Notes: a model not told the origin generated them from the letters alone. A stretch of 64,000 nucleotides of DNA from Bombardia bombarda (GCA_030512295.1 JAULSR010000002.1:3844001-3908000), one strand, 5' to 3'. Counted from the first letter of the stretch, positions 12,269 through 24,768 are shown. Numbers and translations are program-made.

Positions 12269-14169
12269 ATGAAGCCAGATGACAGCCATCGAACCAGGCC
12301 AAGCCGCCAGCATCACAATCACAGCAACAAAATGAGCCGCCTCCTTCATTCTCACACAGAAAGCGACAGCCTCAACAGCGACGACGACTGGATCGACCTT
12401 AGCCTCCCAATCCGAACCCGCCCCGCGCCCAAACCTGCCAAACCTCCCATCACCACCACCCCAGCAGACGACCCGCCAACAATCCAAGACATCATAACCC
12501 ACCTCACCGAAGACGAAAAAGAGCTCCTCCTCTTCTTCTCCATCACCACCTCCCCCGACCGCCTCGTCGCCCTGCGCAAATTCTACCTCGACGCCCTCGC
12601 CGACCTCACACGCCTCCCCTTCTCCCAGACCTACACCCAGTCCGAAAAGGTAGACTACCTCTGCCTCAAAAACTACCTCTCCCGCAACCTGCGCCGTCTC
12701 GACCTGCAAGAGCAGCGCCAGTCCAGCCCAGAGGTCTACACCCTCCTTCCCTTTGCCGTCCACATTACGAGACTATGTGAGGCCCGACAAAGGGTGAATA
12801 TGGGGCTGCTCAAGCCCGGAGGAGATTGGAGGGCTGTAGCGGGGGACTTGGGCGATGCGGCGGAGCAGGCCAGGAGTACCAAGGAGTGGATTGAGAAGGG
12901 GGAGTTGAGCAGCGGGCCGGTGGCGGCGAGGAGGGCGGTCAAGGCTGCGCGGGAGCTGGTGGGACAGGTCAAAGAGTTTTTCAACTTCTTTGATAGGTTT
13001 GATCCGGAGTTTGGCTGGTGGGTTGGCGAGCCTTACAAGGATTTCGTTGGGGCTGTCGAGGGACTTGTAAAGACCATCGAGACGAGACTGCTGGGGAGGA
13101 GTGGCAAGGAGGACGCCGATGATGGGGAGATTGTGGGTGACCCCGTCGGTCGGGAGGGGCTCCTGCTTGAGCTGGAAGGGGAGATGATACCCTACACCCC
13201 CGAGGAACTGATCGGCTTCGCAAACGAGCAATGGGCGTGGTGCGAATCCGAGATGGCGAAAGCCGCTACTGAGCTGGGATTTGGCGGGGACTGGGCCGCC
13301 GCGCTGGACCACGTCAAGGACAAATATGAGCCGCCGGGCGGGCAGGTCGCCATGGTCAAGGGACTGGTGGATGAATCGGCTGCATACGTCAAGTCACATG
13401 ATCTGGTCACCGTCCCGCCCGTGGCGGAGCAGACATGGCGCATGTTTATGTTGTCACCGGAGGAGCAAAAGACAACACCCTTCTTCCTAGGCGGGGAGGA
13501 GATCTTTGTGGCGTATCCGACGGGCAACATGTCGCACGCGGCCAAGATGATGAGCCTACGGGGGAACAACAGACATATGGCCAGAGGCGCTGCGTTTCAT
13601 GAGATGTTTCCCGGACACAGACTGCAGCTATACATGAGCGCACGGTATAAGCCGTATCGAAGGCTCTTCAGGACCTCGTTCTATAACGAGGGCTGGGCGA
13701 TGTACTGGGAGCTGCTGCTGTGGGAGAGGGGAGACTTCTTCAAGAGCGCCGAGGATCGGATAGGAACACTGTTCTGGAGGAAGCATCGCTGCGCTCGGAT
13801 CATCTTCAGCTTGAAGTTTCATCTGGGGGAGATGTCGGCGCAGGAGTGCGTGGACTTTTTGGTGGACAAGGTAGGCCATGAGCGTGCGACGGCAGAGGGC
13901 GAGATACGGAGGTCGTTGGATGGCGACTGGGGGTATTGTATCAGACTGGATACTTGCTGGGCGCGTGGCAAATGTGGGCGCTAAGAAAAGAGGTGTTGGA
14001 GAAGAAAGGTTGGAGCGAGAAGGAGTTCCATGATCGAGTGCTCAAAGCGAGCGAGATGCCAATCGAGATGTTGAGGGCGCTGCTGCTGGGTGAGACGGAG
14101 GTAGATTTGGCGAGGGACCTTAAGAGCGACTGGAAGTTCTATGATGAATTGGATCGGAACAGGGAGTGA
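12269..14169 (+). CDS. DUF885 (HExxxGH metallopeptidase-like) protein, frame broken at a G run
   Basis: A frame opens at 12269 and carries the family signatures H-E-M-F-P-G-H (residues 444-450) and N-E-G-W-A (473-477), the putative zinc-binding and active-site motifs of the DUF885/M32-like group. It leaves the family pattern at the five-G run 13929-13933, while the next frame supplies the expected L-Y-Q-T-G-Y-L-L-G-A-W continuation to a stop at 14169. One more G makes total length divisible by three, 633 aa. There is no signal peptide, so it is probably cytosolic. Start alternatives include the ATG at 12329. DUF885 proteins are predicted metal-dependent peptidases; substrates are unknown. The break is more likely a homopolymer miscall than inactivation because everything else is intact. 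Confidence 0.85.
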
Positions 14170-17100
14170 AATACAGGCTCGTAATTTATGGCCTCTGACT
14201 GAAGCTTGTTACGTCTTCCTCCCAATCAAGCTTCAATAGGCAAAGGCCCCCTGTGACTTGAATTCTAGGTGGGGAAATGGGAAACTTGTTGTCAGCACTT
14301 TAGAGTACAAGGACTGGAGAGCAGTGTGATATAGCTAAGGCGTTCGTCGTGAGCAATCTGTGGAATCATTGCCATGGAAGCTTTGATACTTCTCTGCCGC
14401 CATGTTTTCTGGGCCCGGATAGTCTGCGAGTATGTGTAACTCCGCAAGCACGGTATTTGTCTGCGCCTCAACGGTGTACCTGCTTGTGCCATGGCTTGGC
14501 TTGACCATCCATGCTGTGTCACCCATCTGACCATTCTTGCGTTCCCACCGGTCGGGCATTTAGATGTCGGGCTACACCACCACGAACTCTAAAGTGAGCT
14601 TTGTCAAGGTTGAGTCAAAATAGATGACAGGGCAACTCAGATGCCGTTTTGGTGTTTCGTTGTATATATATATCTTGTGGGTATTGATGACGATAGCGCA
14701 ACACCTGTCCTACAGAAAACAGCTCTCGTGATAAGGATAGTTGCAGGAGGGCAATGAAGGCGAATCACAGACGTCGGTGTAGACACAACTCACTTGTCAC
14801 CGGTCAGTAACGACAATGAGGGCTAGAGAGATACTGCAGTGTTTCCCAAGACATTTCCTCCCCTGGATGGCAATGTTTTTGAAACTCCAGTCGGTGGCAT
14901 ATATGGAAACCAGTCAGTCTCTTGTTCCACCGAGAGGTCTTCATGATCTCGAACAGTTTCGGGAGGCAAGTTGTGACTTGGATTGTTGGATGGCTAGTTA
15001 AGGGCGTGACGGTAAATGTGACCCAGAATTTCGCAAAGTTATTCCAATAGGACGCCGGTAGCAATTTAGTTTAATAATTAATACTCATAGTTCTACAGGA
15101 TGCGGTCAACCAGATGGAACTCTCCATTAAGGCTCTTGCAATCGCCTCAATCTGTATCACGAACGACATTCTTCGAATGCTGTCGCCTCGCCGCCGATGT
15201 GTGTATTCTTCCTGCTCAAGCCGAGGTATCACAAACGCGGATCTCGGTCGACAGGTAGGGCAAACCTATCAGGATCCGGCACGTATATTCCCAGTCTCGG
15301 TATGCATACACCGGTCTGATTGATGTACCCAGATACAGACCCTCGGGGTTGTGCACATATGTGGCCCGAAAGCGCAGTGGCTCGTCGGAATGGATTTCCT
15401 CTTTGGCGGCTCTCGCCCGTGGCAGTATGGGGGCGCCAACGCCTATAATTCCATCGATCGTGATCTAGACTTAGACTGAGGATCTAGACTGAAGCATGAA
15501 TGGGCTGACAATTGATCGTGGAATGTGGCAAGTCGGTGGATTGCAGTGAATGTGTGGGATTCGAGGATGCCTTCATGACCAGGTCCAGCCAAGTTAACAA
15601 CAACAAACTGGAAGGAAAAAGAAAAGAGAAAAGCAGAAGGAACGGGGGGATAGATGCAGGATCACATTCTCTAAGAAAATGCTGCACAATAAAGCAAGGG
15701 ACTTGTTACCCACCCTCACCACACCACGAAGTGGCTCGAGGTTTGCAGATATTTTGCAGGATTTGCTGGTGAGGCTTGTGGTGGAGGGTGCAGTGGAAAT
15801 AAACGATTGGTGACTGACCGGCGGGCAGACGCCTGTGCCAAGGATGCCAAGGGTGGCCTTGGCCGATCCCAACAATGGCCGACCTATGAGATCTCATACC
15901 ATCTGGGCGGTACCTTACTTTCAGCTCCGATCGCCAGCGAGGCCAAGATGCCCGTCTATCAAGCCTATCAAGGCCACCCCAGTGCACCAACAGTGCGATA
16001 CCGACGCAGCAGCACAAGGAAGAAGAAAATAAACCGGGGATAACATGGGATGATGGCATCCAATGAAAAGGGGGCGGATCTGGAGTAGTGTACACTCCCC
16101 GGAGACCCTGGTAGCCCGCCAAGCTTGCTACGATACTGTGTATTCTTCCATGCACGACGTGGCAAGGATATCGGGACAGGGCGACAAGGACGGGAGATGG
16201 CACACTAAGGTACACTAAAACAGGAGGGGGGGGGGGGGGGGGGGTGAGTAGAACGGGTCGTGATTGCCAAAATAAACTAGCATGACGTCTGGGCCCGAAT
16301 CAGAACGAGACACTATCAATAGGTAGGAGCAACCAACATGGTTGTCTGGTGCATTGCAGCGAGCTTTTCCTCCCGCCTAGACTTTGTGGAGTGCGACTTC
16401 CGCACCCCCAGCGGTTATGTCTGAGCATGCGATGGAAAGTGGTGCATGCCTAACGTCGGCATATCCGTCTCATTGCCCAACCACGTCGCTGAAGCTAAAA
16501 ATTTGCTTTGAAGGAGCCCAAGACATCTGGCGAATGGCTCAGGTGGAAGAAGCCCCTATCTAGAGGCGACCATTGGTATTCAAATGGGTCAATCTTCGCT
16601 CGAATCTCAAACTTCAAACCTTATTTTGTTGCAGAGCACAGCTCCAGACGATGAAAGATAACTATTGGTCACGGATACTTGAGCCGCGGAAAACAACGAA
16701 ATGTCGGATCCAGGATTTGAAGGGAGGGTGTGGATATGGGCCCAAAGAGAGTGGCCTGTAACATTTCCAAAACTTGTTTGTGGTGCCCGTTTATGGTGTG
16801 AGTCAATTTTGCCCCCTTTGCCCTATTATGAGGCACAACTTGTCTCCTAGATAAGACCAAAAGGATCACCACTGATAGAAGTCACTTGTAAACATCTCGT
16901 CCCATCACTCAGCATCCACTCAACTGTGGCCTCGTTTATTTCCGTTGGTGGAAACGCTAGGACAATTCGAGACACCCACTCCATCTCAGGATCCACAGGT
17001 GTGGTCAGACACAACAGTTTCCAGCCTTTGTTGACCAGCCTTGTTTTGTTTCGCGCCTATGTGGCATAGCGGGACAAACATTCTGATGTTTTGACAACTG

Positions 17101-17420
17101 TGGGGCTTTTACCAGTCTGTGGTGTGTTGGTGGATTACCCCCCTTGCATGTTGCTTGCCGTAAGAAGCAGTGCCCTGTTTTACGCCTGACAAGTCCTTCG
17201 CATCACACACCGGCCTTCAGACAAGATGACACAAGCAGCCCTCCGTCTTCAGGGCTGTAGCATACAACAAGTTCATGCAAAGATATAAAGGCAACCTCCC
17301 GGCTTCCCGTCTTGGTGTGCAGTCATCTAGGAATCAGAACACTGAGCACCACCTATCTACATCTTTGGATACCGAAGCGAACATCGCCATATATTGTGAC
17401 ACTAAAGAATTGCGCCACAA
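14170..17420. other. 3.25-kb intergenic region, no gene supported
   Basis: Between the DUF885 gene and the beta-lactamase-like gene. Open frames are short, overlap on opposite strands and lack family resemblance. A run of 19 G lies at 16226-16244. Codon-like bias is absent by eye. Confidence 0.45.
16226..16244. repeat. Poly-G tract (19 G)
   Basis: Uninterrupted G homopolymer in intergenic DNA. Its length in the assembly is likely unreliable. Confidence 0.9.
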
Positions 17421-19613
17421 ATGGATGCTCCAGTCCCTCTCGATGACCTTCTCAAACTCGTGGGTCCCACCATTGATCATATTCTGGGTCAATATGGTAT
17501 CGACAAGGCCTCGATCGGTGTCCTGAAGGGCGGCCAGACGAGATTCATCTCTCATGGCTATGATAAGAACAGCCACACGGCCGAAGAAACGCCCTACCTC
17601 ATCTCATCCATGACAAAGGCATTTACCAGCCTTTCAATATTCATCATGATCAACGACCCGAAGCACAACATCAGTCTGGAAACCCACATCGGTGACGTTT
17701 GGGAACACTTCGACCACAGCAACAAATCTGTTGATGTCGAAATCAAGAATATCACCATTGGCGAGCTTCTCGACATGCGTTCCCACTTTCAGCGGTGTAC
17801 CAACCTCTGGGAGAGCCCAAATGGAGACATACCCTGGAAAACAGTAGATCCTATCCTGTCTCTGTTCTCTCATCTGCCCCCAAGTATCAAGAATATTATT
17901 GGCTTCAGCAAGACTGCGTTTAACTACACCCACGCCTACTCCAACGAATGCTACGCCCTGGCAGCTGCCATCATCGAGAAGAAGTCTGGAACGTCGTGGT
18001 TCACTTTTGTGCGCGAGAACATCCTTGAGCCCCTAGCCATGAACAACACCCATAGCGAGCTACCTCTTGATACGCCCGCAGCTTCGAATATGGTGGGATG
18101 CGATATTGCACTGCCGCACTCGAACCTCGTCCAGGATACCTTGCAACGTCTTCAAGCCTACACAAACCGCAAAGACCCTTCAATCAATGTGATTATGGAT
18201 TTTTTGAAGAGCGATGATCACTTCATTCCGCCAGAGTCCGTGCTGGTCGAGCCCTCGACCGCCTGCAAGACCAGCAACCCTATTGGCGCCGCAGCCGGCA
18301 TCCTCTCAACGACGGCAGACCTCCTCAAGTTCTACACCAAGCTTATTGAGGTTTACCGCCGCCTCAAAGCCGGAGCGGAGATTGTGAGGATAGGCACACG
18401 CAGAAACAAGACCCAGAGACTCGAAAACGGGATGCTCGAAATGCTCCGCTACATCCAGAGCAAGCCCAAACCATACGTCTACGCCGGTGGACTCAGCCGT
18501 GTTCTTGTCCCATGGGATCCAAACCAGACCGAACCGCAGCCGCGCTGGCCAGGAGCGGATGGTGACAATCAGTCAAGGCTGGAGTTCACCATTCGGGAGG
18601 CGTTGGCTGACAAGGGAATAAGTGACACCGAGCTACGCCAGCGAGCGAATCTTGCCTGGCAGTTCTTTATGGAGGACCAGTCTGGCGACGACATCGAGCT
18701 GGATTCAGAGCTCGCGCTTTACCACGGCGGTAACATGGTTGGCGCAACGTCGTTTGTGTTCATGGTACCGGGCAGGGAGTTTGCTGTTGTGGTTCTCTGC
18801 AACGCGCGGGGATATTTTCTAGATGGCGCGAATCTGTCGTGCATGCTTCTAGCAGACTGTCTGTTCAGGACAGGCGATGCAGGTGTGGCCAGTGATGACG
18901 ACGGTGATGATGACAGTGACAACCAAGATGCCCATGGCTCAAGGATGGAGGAAATTGGCAAGAACATTGTCAACGAGAAATATGACGAGGATATACTCAC
19001 CCTAACCGATCCGTCACCGACGACGAGTCCCTCTAATTCTAGCCTCGGCCATATTCTCCACCACAAGGAGGAGTACATACTTAACCGTTGCCGTCGAACC
19101 CGTCTCATGGCACGCCACATCGCCGCCGCCTACCTCTATCATCTCACTCGCTACGAGGACACGCTCGCGACCAAATTTCCCACCCTCGCGGACCCTGCGA
19201 CCTTTGCAGGCTGCATCGGCCGCTACCAGCTTTGCGACGGCATCTACGTTACTGTCTCTGCAGGAAAATACAAAGGGGAAAATTGCCTGCAGCTACAGAT
19301 GTACGACCTCGAGTTCAGGTATCCACTACGAGTGAGGAAGGACAATGTCGACGAGGATGGCAGCCAGGTGAATGTAAAGAAACAGAGTGAGGCGGCAGTG
19401 GTGATGACGATGGCAATGCCCATGGAGGAACTTGTGGTCACGGGCGTTGGCGGCAAGAACAGACTCACAATCGAAGACTGGACGGTTAGCTTTCGGCAGA
19501 GGGATGCCATGACGGGGACGTTTTCCATCATGGGGTGGAATTTTGCGGGCCGTGCGGTGGTCAGGGGGCATGAGGCGGACGGTGAGTTCAGGTTTGGGAG
19601 GGTGGATGTATGA
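17421..19613 (+). CDS. Serine beta-lactamase/transpeptidase-like protein
   Basis: Uninterrupted 730-aa frame. The three marks of the serine beta-lactamase/penicillin-binding fold are present: S63-x-x-K66 (nucleophile and general base), Y173-S-N175, and H435-G-G437, which replaces the K-T-G triad as in many fungal and LACTB-like members. An acidic stretch near residues 488-502 separates the catalytic part from a C-terminal beta-rich domain of the lipocalin-like type often attached to this family. No signal peptide is seen. Fungal members hydrolyse varied esters and amides, including lactones, and some sit in secondary-metabolite loci. No biosynthetic core gene is visible here, so the substrate cannot be inferred. 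Confidence 0.85.
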   Translation: MDAPVPLDDLLKLVGPTIDHILGQYGIDKASIGVLKGGQTRFISHGYDKNSHTAEETPYLISSMTKAFTSLSIFIMINDPKHNISLETHIGDVWEHFDHSNKSVDVEIKNITIGELLDMRSHFQRCTNLWESPNGDIPWKTVDPILSLFSHLPPSIKNIIGFSKTAFNYTHAYSNECYALAAAIIEKKSGTSWFTFVRENILEPLAMNNTHSELPLDTPAASNMVGCDIALPHSNLVQDTLQRLQAYTNRKDPSINVIMDFLKSDDHFIPPESVLVEPSTACKTSNPIGAAAGILSTTADLLKFYTKLIEVYRRLKAGAEIVRIGTRRNKTQRLENGMLEMLRYIQSKPKPYVYAGGLSRVLVPWDPNQTEPQPRWPGADGDNQSRLEFTIREALADKGISDTELRQRANLAWQFFMEDQSGDDIELDSELALYHGGNMVGATSFVFMVPGREFAVVVLCNARGYFLDGANLSCMLLADCLFRTGDAGVASDDDGDDDSDNQDAHGSRMEEIGKNIVNEKYDEDILTLTDPSPTTSPSNSSLGHILHHKEEYILNRCRRTRLMARHIAAAYLYHLTRYEDTLATKFPTLADPATFAGCIGRYQLCDGIYVTVSAGKYKGENCLQLQMYDLEFRYPLRVRKDNVDEDGSQVNVKKQSEAAVVMTMAMPMEELVVTGVGGKNRLTIEDWTVSFRQRDAMTGTFSIMGWNFAGRAVVRGHEADGEFRFGRVDV

Positions 19614-21004
19614 ATGATGTTGTTAAATGATGTTGTTATGTTTCCTCATTCTGCAAATTTGTTCATTTTGTCTCTCCCTGTTTGTTATTTCATCTTGTTT
19701 ATGTCTTCACCGTGTTTTGTGTTTCACTATTGCTTGCGTTTTCGCCCTTTTCCCACCCTCCCCTTTTTCAGGTTTGCCCCACTCTTTCCCATCCGCGATG
19801 TGTTTCTTCCAGGATCCCCCCTACCCGCTCGCTCACCCTGTTTCTGTTTATTTTATGGCCTAATTTGAGAAACAAATGTGATTGGTCCGCAAAAATAGTG
19901 TTGCGTAGACTAGTGCATACAGTGGTCAGGGGTTAGAATCCATTTACTAGCAAATCTATACATTTACCAGGTATTGAACCATTCCGTGCATTTGACAAAC
20001 TCTGCAATCACATTGTGCCACAGCAATCTCTTCTTCCTCGGTCCCGACCCCCTTGCCCCTCTGGCTGTTGTTGATAATTCTCACGTGCTCTATCATATTA
20101 CATCCGTAAACAATCACCAGATCACTGCCCAGCTTCCCATCAACAAGACGGCAACGAGGACCCCTTCCAACCCGTTTCTTGGCATCGACCACAGCCTGAC
20201 CCCATGGGGAACTTTCACACGGCACTAGCCGCAAACACCAATCGGAGCCGTCGGATATATAGATGTTGATTGTTGCCGCATTCTGCCTATAACATATCAC
20301 CCAACTCGTCACATGCATGAGCACGCACATATTAGTTCTCCTTCATTTTTGTGCTACAACATTAGCCCGAGCCGCAAATCCTGGATGCTCATTCTCTAAG
20401 AATAGAATCCCCACGTTTTGTCCGGAAGATTTAAACAACTTTGCATGCTGGAGTACCTGAGTTGACAACCACCACTACAGCTATTGCGTGCACATGATGC
20501 TGGTAGATGGGTATGACGATGATGATGATGATGTTGTGTAGCGAGCTCGCTTGCGAATGTGTACCTAACGGGTGTCCGAGAGGGTCTGTTATTGTAAGAG
20601 GGATGAAGGTGGATCATGGGCCACAATCCCGGCCATTCCATCAGACGCCAGCAGTCCTTGTCGGGAATGCTCACACCACCAACACTGAGTAGTAGACAGG
20701 CTGAATCCAAGATATTATATCGTACCGTCTATAACAAAGTTGCTTAACTAGTTTGGACGGCTTGGAGCTGCACATGGTGCAATGACCAGGTTCTTGGGAA
20801 CTTTGGGAAGAATGAAAGCACTTGGTTTAATGTTAGTCTAATAGTTGCGATTGTTATGTATGCGCGTGATGAGTTCCAGCCTTATATGTCTGGATCACCC
20901 CGGAGTCGGTGGCTGACTGACCTTTGATGTAACTGCTGCGTGACAGTGCAACTGTGCTTGTTTTCTGAGGCTGACAGCCGTACGCCTGGACGAAACGCCA
21001 TACA
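19614..21004. other. Intergenic, no gene supported
   Basis: T/C-rich sequence follows the beta-lactamase-like gene, with a short GAT repeat around 20515-20532. It holds the promoter of the Thr/Gly-repeat gene at the right end. Confidence 0.4.
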
Positions 21005-23898
21005 ATGCACTACCTTGGCTGTTTGTGGGCATGGTTGGCGGCTTTTGCTGTCGGCGTGCTTGCGCAGGAGACCGAGACATGCAGCTGTTCGGGGCTCGAC
21101 TACACCAACGGCGGCTCGTATCTCATTGATGGAGAGTCAGAGGATGAGTTTGCGTTTACCTCTGTATTCAGCGGTATGTTACGTACTGCGGCATGAACAT
21201 CCAACACAAGACTAATGAAAAAGATAGGATGTTTCGACTCGACGATCACACCTATTCTTGTCTCACCAGAGGGATATGGATACGAATGCTCCGCTATCGA
21301 GACTCAGCCGGATGACGAAGAACAGGCCTCGCATTGGTAAGATAACATGGCGTTCATGAGGTAGAAGGACTCGAAACTGACAGTTGGCATAGTCCTATTC
21401 CTTACTCGAAGATGTCGTCGGGGGCCTGGATGATTGTCATTCAAGCCCCTGACTATAACTTTGCTGTGCAGCGACAGTTCAATCTCACGACAGGGTCGAC
21501 CAACACAGTTACTGTTACTGTGGGTTCTTCTGATAAGGGTGATCCAATTCTGAACTAGCTGACATAGCAAAAGGTCAATCCAACGATAACGGAAGGCGTG
21601 ACAAGCACAGTTCCTGCCACGAGTAAGATGATTCGACGAAACACTTATCAATCGAGTCGAGATTCTAACCGGGTTGCCTACAGCCGTCACAAACTGGGAA
21701 ATCGAGACAGAGACAGAGTACCTCGAGCCCGAAACCACGACCGAGGACTGCTACGAGGACGAAGCGACAGTGATCGAATACATCCCTGGGCCGACCACCA
21801 AGATCGTCTCAACCAGCGCCCGGTGGTCCACTCTAGGCGCTGTAACTGAGTATTACGTCACCATCGTGACCGAATACGCCTACTGCCACTGGCCGACGTC
21901 CTGGGTCTCTCCGACCAAGGATCTGCCACCATCGACAACGCGCCAGACACAGACAAGCCAGTTGTGTTATGCCACCAGCTGCAGACCGTGGTACTCGAGC
22001 GGGCACTGGACATGGACTGCCGCGCCAACCGTCACATCGACGACGCGCCGTACTTCAACCACCCGCCGCTCCACTAGTTCTAGCGCCCCTACAACCACCC
22101 GCCGCCCGCCCATTACAACTGTCATCACAACTCTCCCAGGCAGGCCGACCAGCACCACCATTCCAGGAATCACCACCGTTACCAACAAGCCCACGACCAG
22201 GCCCCCAACTGATACCCCGCACCCGACCACCATCACGACGAGGAAGCCGCCGACGACTGAGCCGCCCAAAGTCACAACAATCACCACTCGGCGGTCGCAA
22301 ACCCCATCGACAAGTCGCCCAGTAATCACCACCATCGTCACCACCAGAAAGCCTCCGACGTCCGTAACCACCAGCACTAGAAAGCCGCCAACAACCACGA
22401 CTCGAGGAACGACCACGCGCCCGACATCGCGGCCGACAACCACCCGTCGCTCAACCAATCCACCCCCGGGCTTTACCATCATCACCACCGGCAGCACTGG
22501 CAGGCCCACCAGCACCAACATACCTGGGATCACCACCATCACCTACAAGCCCACGACGACATCCCGCGGAGGCGGTGGCCAGTTCCCAACCACTACATCT
22601 CGAGGGGGTGGCGGCGGAGGGATACCTACCACACGCCCGACAACCACGTCCCGCGGCGGCGGTGGTCTACCTACAACGCGGGTGACGAGCACCAACATCC
22701 CTGGCATCACCACAGTTACATACCGACCGACCACAACATCCCGCGCGGGCGGTGGTGGCGGCCTCCCGACAACTTCTCGCGGAGGCGGCGGCGGATTGCC
22801 GACGACAAGAGTGACGAGCACCAACATCCCCGGCATCACTACAATCACGTATCGACCGACCACGACATCTCGCGCAGGCGGTGGTGGAGGCCTTCCGACA
22901 ACTTCTCGCGGAGGTGGCGGCGGACTGCCGACGACGTCGCGTCTTCCAACCACGTCTCGCGGTGGTATACCGACTACCTCACGAGGTGGAGGCGGTCAGC
23001 TGCCCACTACTTCGCGTGGAGGTGGCGGACAACTTCCAACCACATCTAGGGGGGAGGCGGTGGTGGCATACCAACATCCTCTCGTGGTGGCGGTGGCGGG
23101 CAACCAACCATACGACCGACTACATCACGAGGAGGGGGAAGCGGAGGCGGACAGCTGCCAACCTCTCGTGGTGGCGGCCAGCCGACTGTCAAACCGACCT
23201 CGTCTCGTGGGGGCGGCAGGCCACCCGGCGAAGAGGGGTTGTCGATGGAGACGGCTGCACCAGCTGGTGAGCATCCAACTTCAAATCTCCGCAATAAAGT
23301 CTGTTCTAACTTCTAATATAGTTCCGCGAGATCTAGCCCGTGTGGCAGACATCACCAAAACTGTTGCCGAGACGACATATACTGTGACGGAGACCGTAAT
23401 TGAGGTCGAGTATCCCGAGACGGTGACCGAGTTGGGTAAGTTCATTCCTTTTCTCCCCCCACTGTCTAGCTCGTTCATGATTCCTCTGTTTTGGTATTTG
23501 GATAGTCATCGACTAACAATACGGGTTTCTACAGACTATTACACTACCACAACCACCTAGTAAACCTCCCTATTACGCTCCCAATAGCAGTAAAGAGCAC
23601 TTGTGATGAACAGGATACTGACTTACCGAAAACAGCGCTCCACCGATACAGACCATCTGCGAGGCCGAGGAGACGGTGACGCTCACCTACCAGGGTCCGG
23701 CGCAGACCAACTACGAGATCAATTATGTAACCTACTACACGTGGAAGACGGTGTGGGTCGGGTATGTGCTTTACTTACCACTCCATTCATTACACCTGCT
23801 AACCTCGGTGACACAGACAAACGCAACATACTACATCGACAGACTACAATGTCATGACGCGGTGCTGGCAGGGCGGTGGGTATTATGGGTCACGATGA
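21005..23898 (+). CDS. Secreted Thr-rich, Gly-repeat (mucin-like) protein, nine exons
   Basis: Exons: 21005-21173, 21228-21336, 21393-21519, 21568-21622, 21684-23266, 23322-23435, 23535-23559, 23636-23761, 23817-23898. All eight introns (48-99 nt) are GT-AG with matching phases. The product is about 796 aa: a signal peptide (about 1-20, ending A-Q), a Cys-containing N-terminal module (starting C-S-C-S-G-L-D-Y), a long Thr/Arg/Pro tract, Gly-rich repeats of the form T-T-S-R-G-G-G-G-G-L-P, and a short Tyr/Thr/Cys C-terminal module. Exon 5 keeps the repeat frame only if the six-G run at 23049-23054 has a seventh G; that one base also makes its downstream splice phase agree. It is likely a heavily O-glycosylated wall or surface protein. 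No GPI signal was recognised. Function is unknown. Confidence 0.8.
22682..22939 (+). repeat. Tandem 129-bp coding repeat, 2 copies
   Basis: Two adjacent copies (22682-22810 and 22811-22939) encode a 43-residue unit beginning V-T-S-T-N-I-P-G-I-T-T and containing two Gly5 blocks. Shorter degenerate relatives occur upstream near 22137 and 22497. Confidence 0.85.
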
Positions 23899-24102
23899 GG
23901 GAACCGATATACTTGACCAAGATAGCCTAGTTGTTTCGCTTGCACGTAGCAAGTAGGATTTGAAGGACAAGCGTCCCAACAGGATGGCGGACAATTTCGT
24001 CCTGGATATTCTATGTGACAGCCAGTTCTCTAGCAATTTGAACTCAATATTTCCCAAAAAGACTCATCATCCCGCCACCCCTTCTCTCACCCCATATTGA
24101 AT

Positions 24103-24768
24103 CTACAGCTCATCAACCCACCCCAGCATAACCTCCGGCTCCAGCCTCTCCCTATAATCCGCATTCACCCACACCTTCCTCACCACCCCCTTCCCATCCA
24201 CCAAAATATTCGCCGGCACAGGCACCTCCCACGCGCCCTCACCCTCTCCATTCGACTTCTCCAAATCAATCCCAAACCCCTTCATCATCTCACTGACCTC
24301 ATCACCCAACTTCCACACCAACCCCAGCTTCCTCGCAAGCTCATTGCCCCCATCACTCAGCACCTCAAACTTCAACCCTGCCTTCTCCTTCAGACTCAGC
24401 GACCCGTCCGACAGCTCGGGCGAGATGGCCACGAGCGTGACGCCCTTGGCGGCGAAGGCGTCGGCGTGCGCGGAGAGCGAGCGCAGGGCGAGGTTGCAGT
24501 AAGGACACCAGCTGCCGCGGTAGAAGGTGATGAGGACGGGTTTTCCGTCGGCGAGCAGCGAGGCGAGGGAGACGGGTTCGCCGACGGCGTTGGGCAGGGT
24601 GAAGGCGGGGAAGGGGGTGTTTGGCTGGATTGCGGTGGCGGCGGAGAAGTTCTTGACGATGGAGGCGATGGAGGCGGCGAGGGCGGGCGGGGCGACGGTG
24701 GAGAAGTGGGATGAGAGGGCGGCGAGCTGGGCGGTGAGGGATTGGGGTTGGGAGCTGGTGGAGGCCAT
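24103..24768 (-). CDS. AhpC/TSA-type peroxiredoxin-like protein
   Basis: Single-exon frame of 221 aa from the ATG at 24768, which sits in a good context; an upstream in-frame ATG at 24837 would add 23 poorly conserved residues. The thioredoxin fold is evident: F-Y-R-G-S-W-C88-P-Y-C91, then T-L-V-A-I-S-P-E and a late V-P-A-N-I-L-V-D-G-K-G hairpin. The C-x-x-C spacing differs from classical peroxiredoxins (single peroxidatic Cys in T-x-x-C) and matches the AhpC/TSA-like proteins common in fungi. There is no targeting signal, so it is presumably a cytosolic thiol reductase or peroxidase. It stands alone on the minus strand. Confidence 0.9.
   Translation of the reverse strand: MASTSSQPQSLTAQLAALSSHFSTVAPPALAASIASIVKNFSAATAIQPNTPFPAFTLPNAVGEPVSLASLLADGKPVLITFYRGSWCPYCNLALRSLSAHADAFAAKGVTLVAISPELSDGSLSLKEKAGLKFEVLSDGGNELARKLGLVWKLGDEVSEMMKGFGIDLEKSNGEGEGAWEVPVPANILVDGKGVVRKVWVNADYRERLEPEVMLGWVDEL

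Noticed and set aside
15706..16215. 169-codon minus-strand open frame
   Set aside because: No domain, several short overlapping frames, no conserved pattern.
16226..16244. Poly-G run as an assembly gap or telomere
   Set aside because: Single-base homopolymer, not a TTAGGG-type repeat, with unique sequence on both sides.
21967..22542. 191-codon frame antisense to the Thr/Gly-repeat gene
   Set aside because: Shadow of the repeats on the coding strand; its Val/Gly-rich product merely mirrors ACC/CCG codons.
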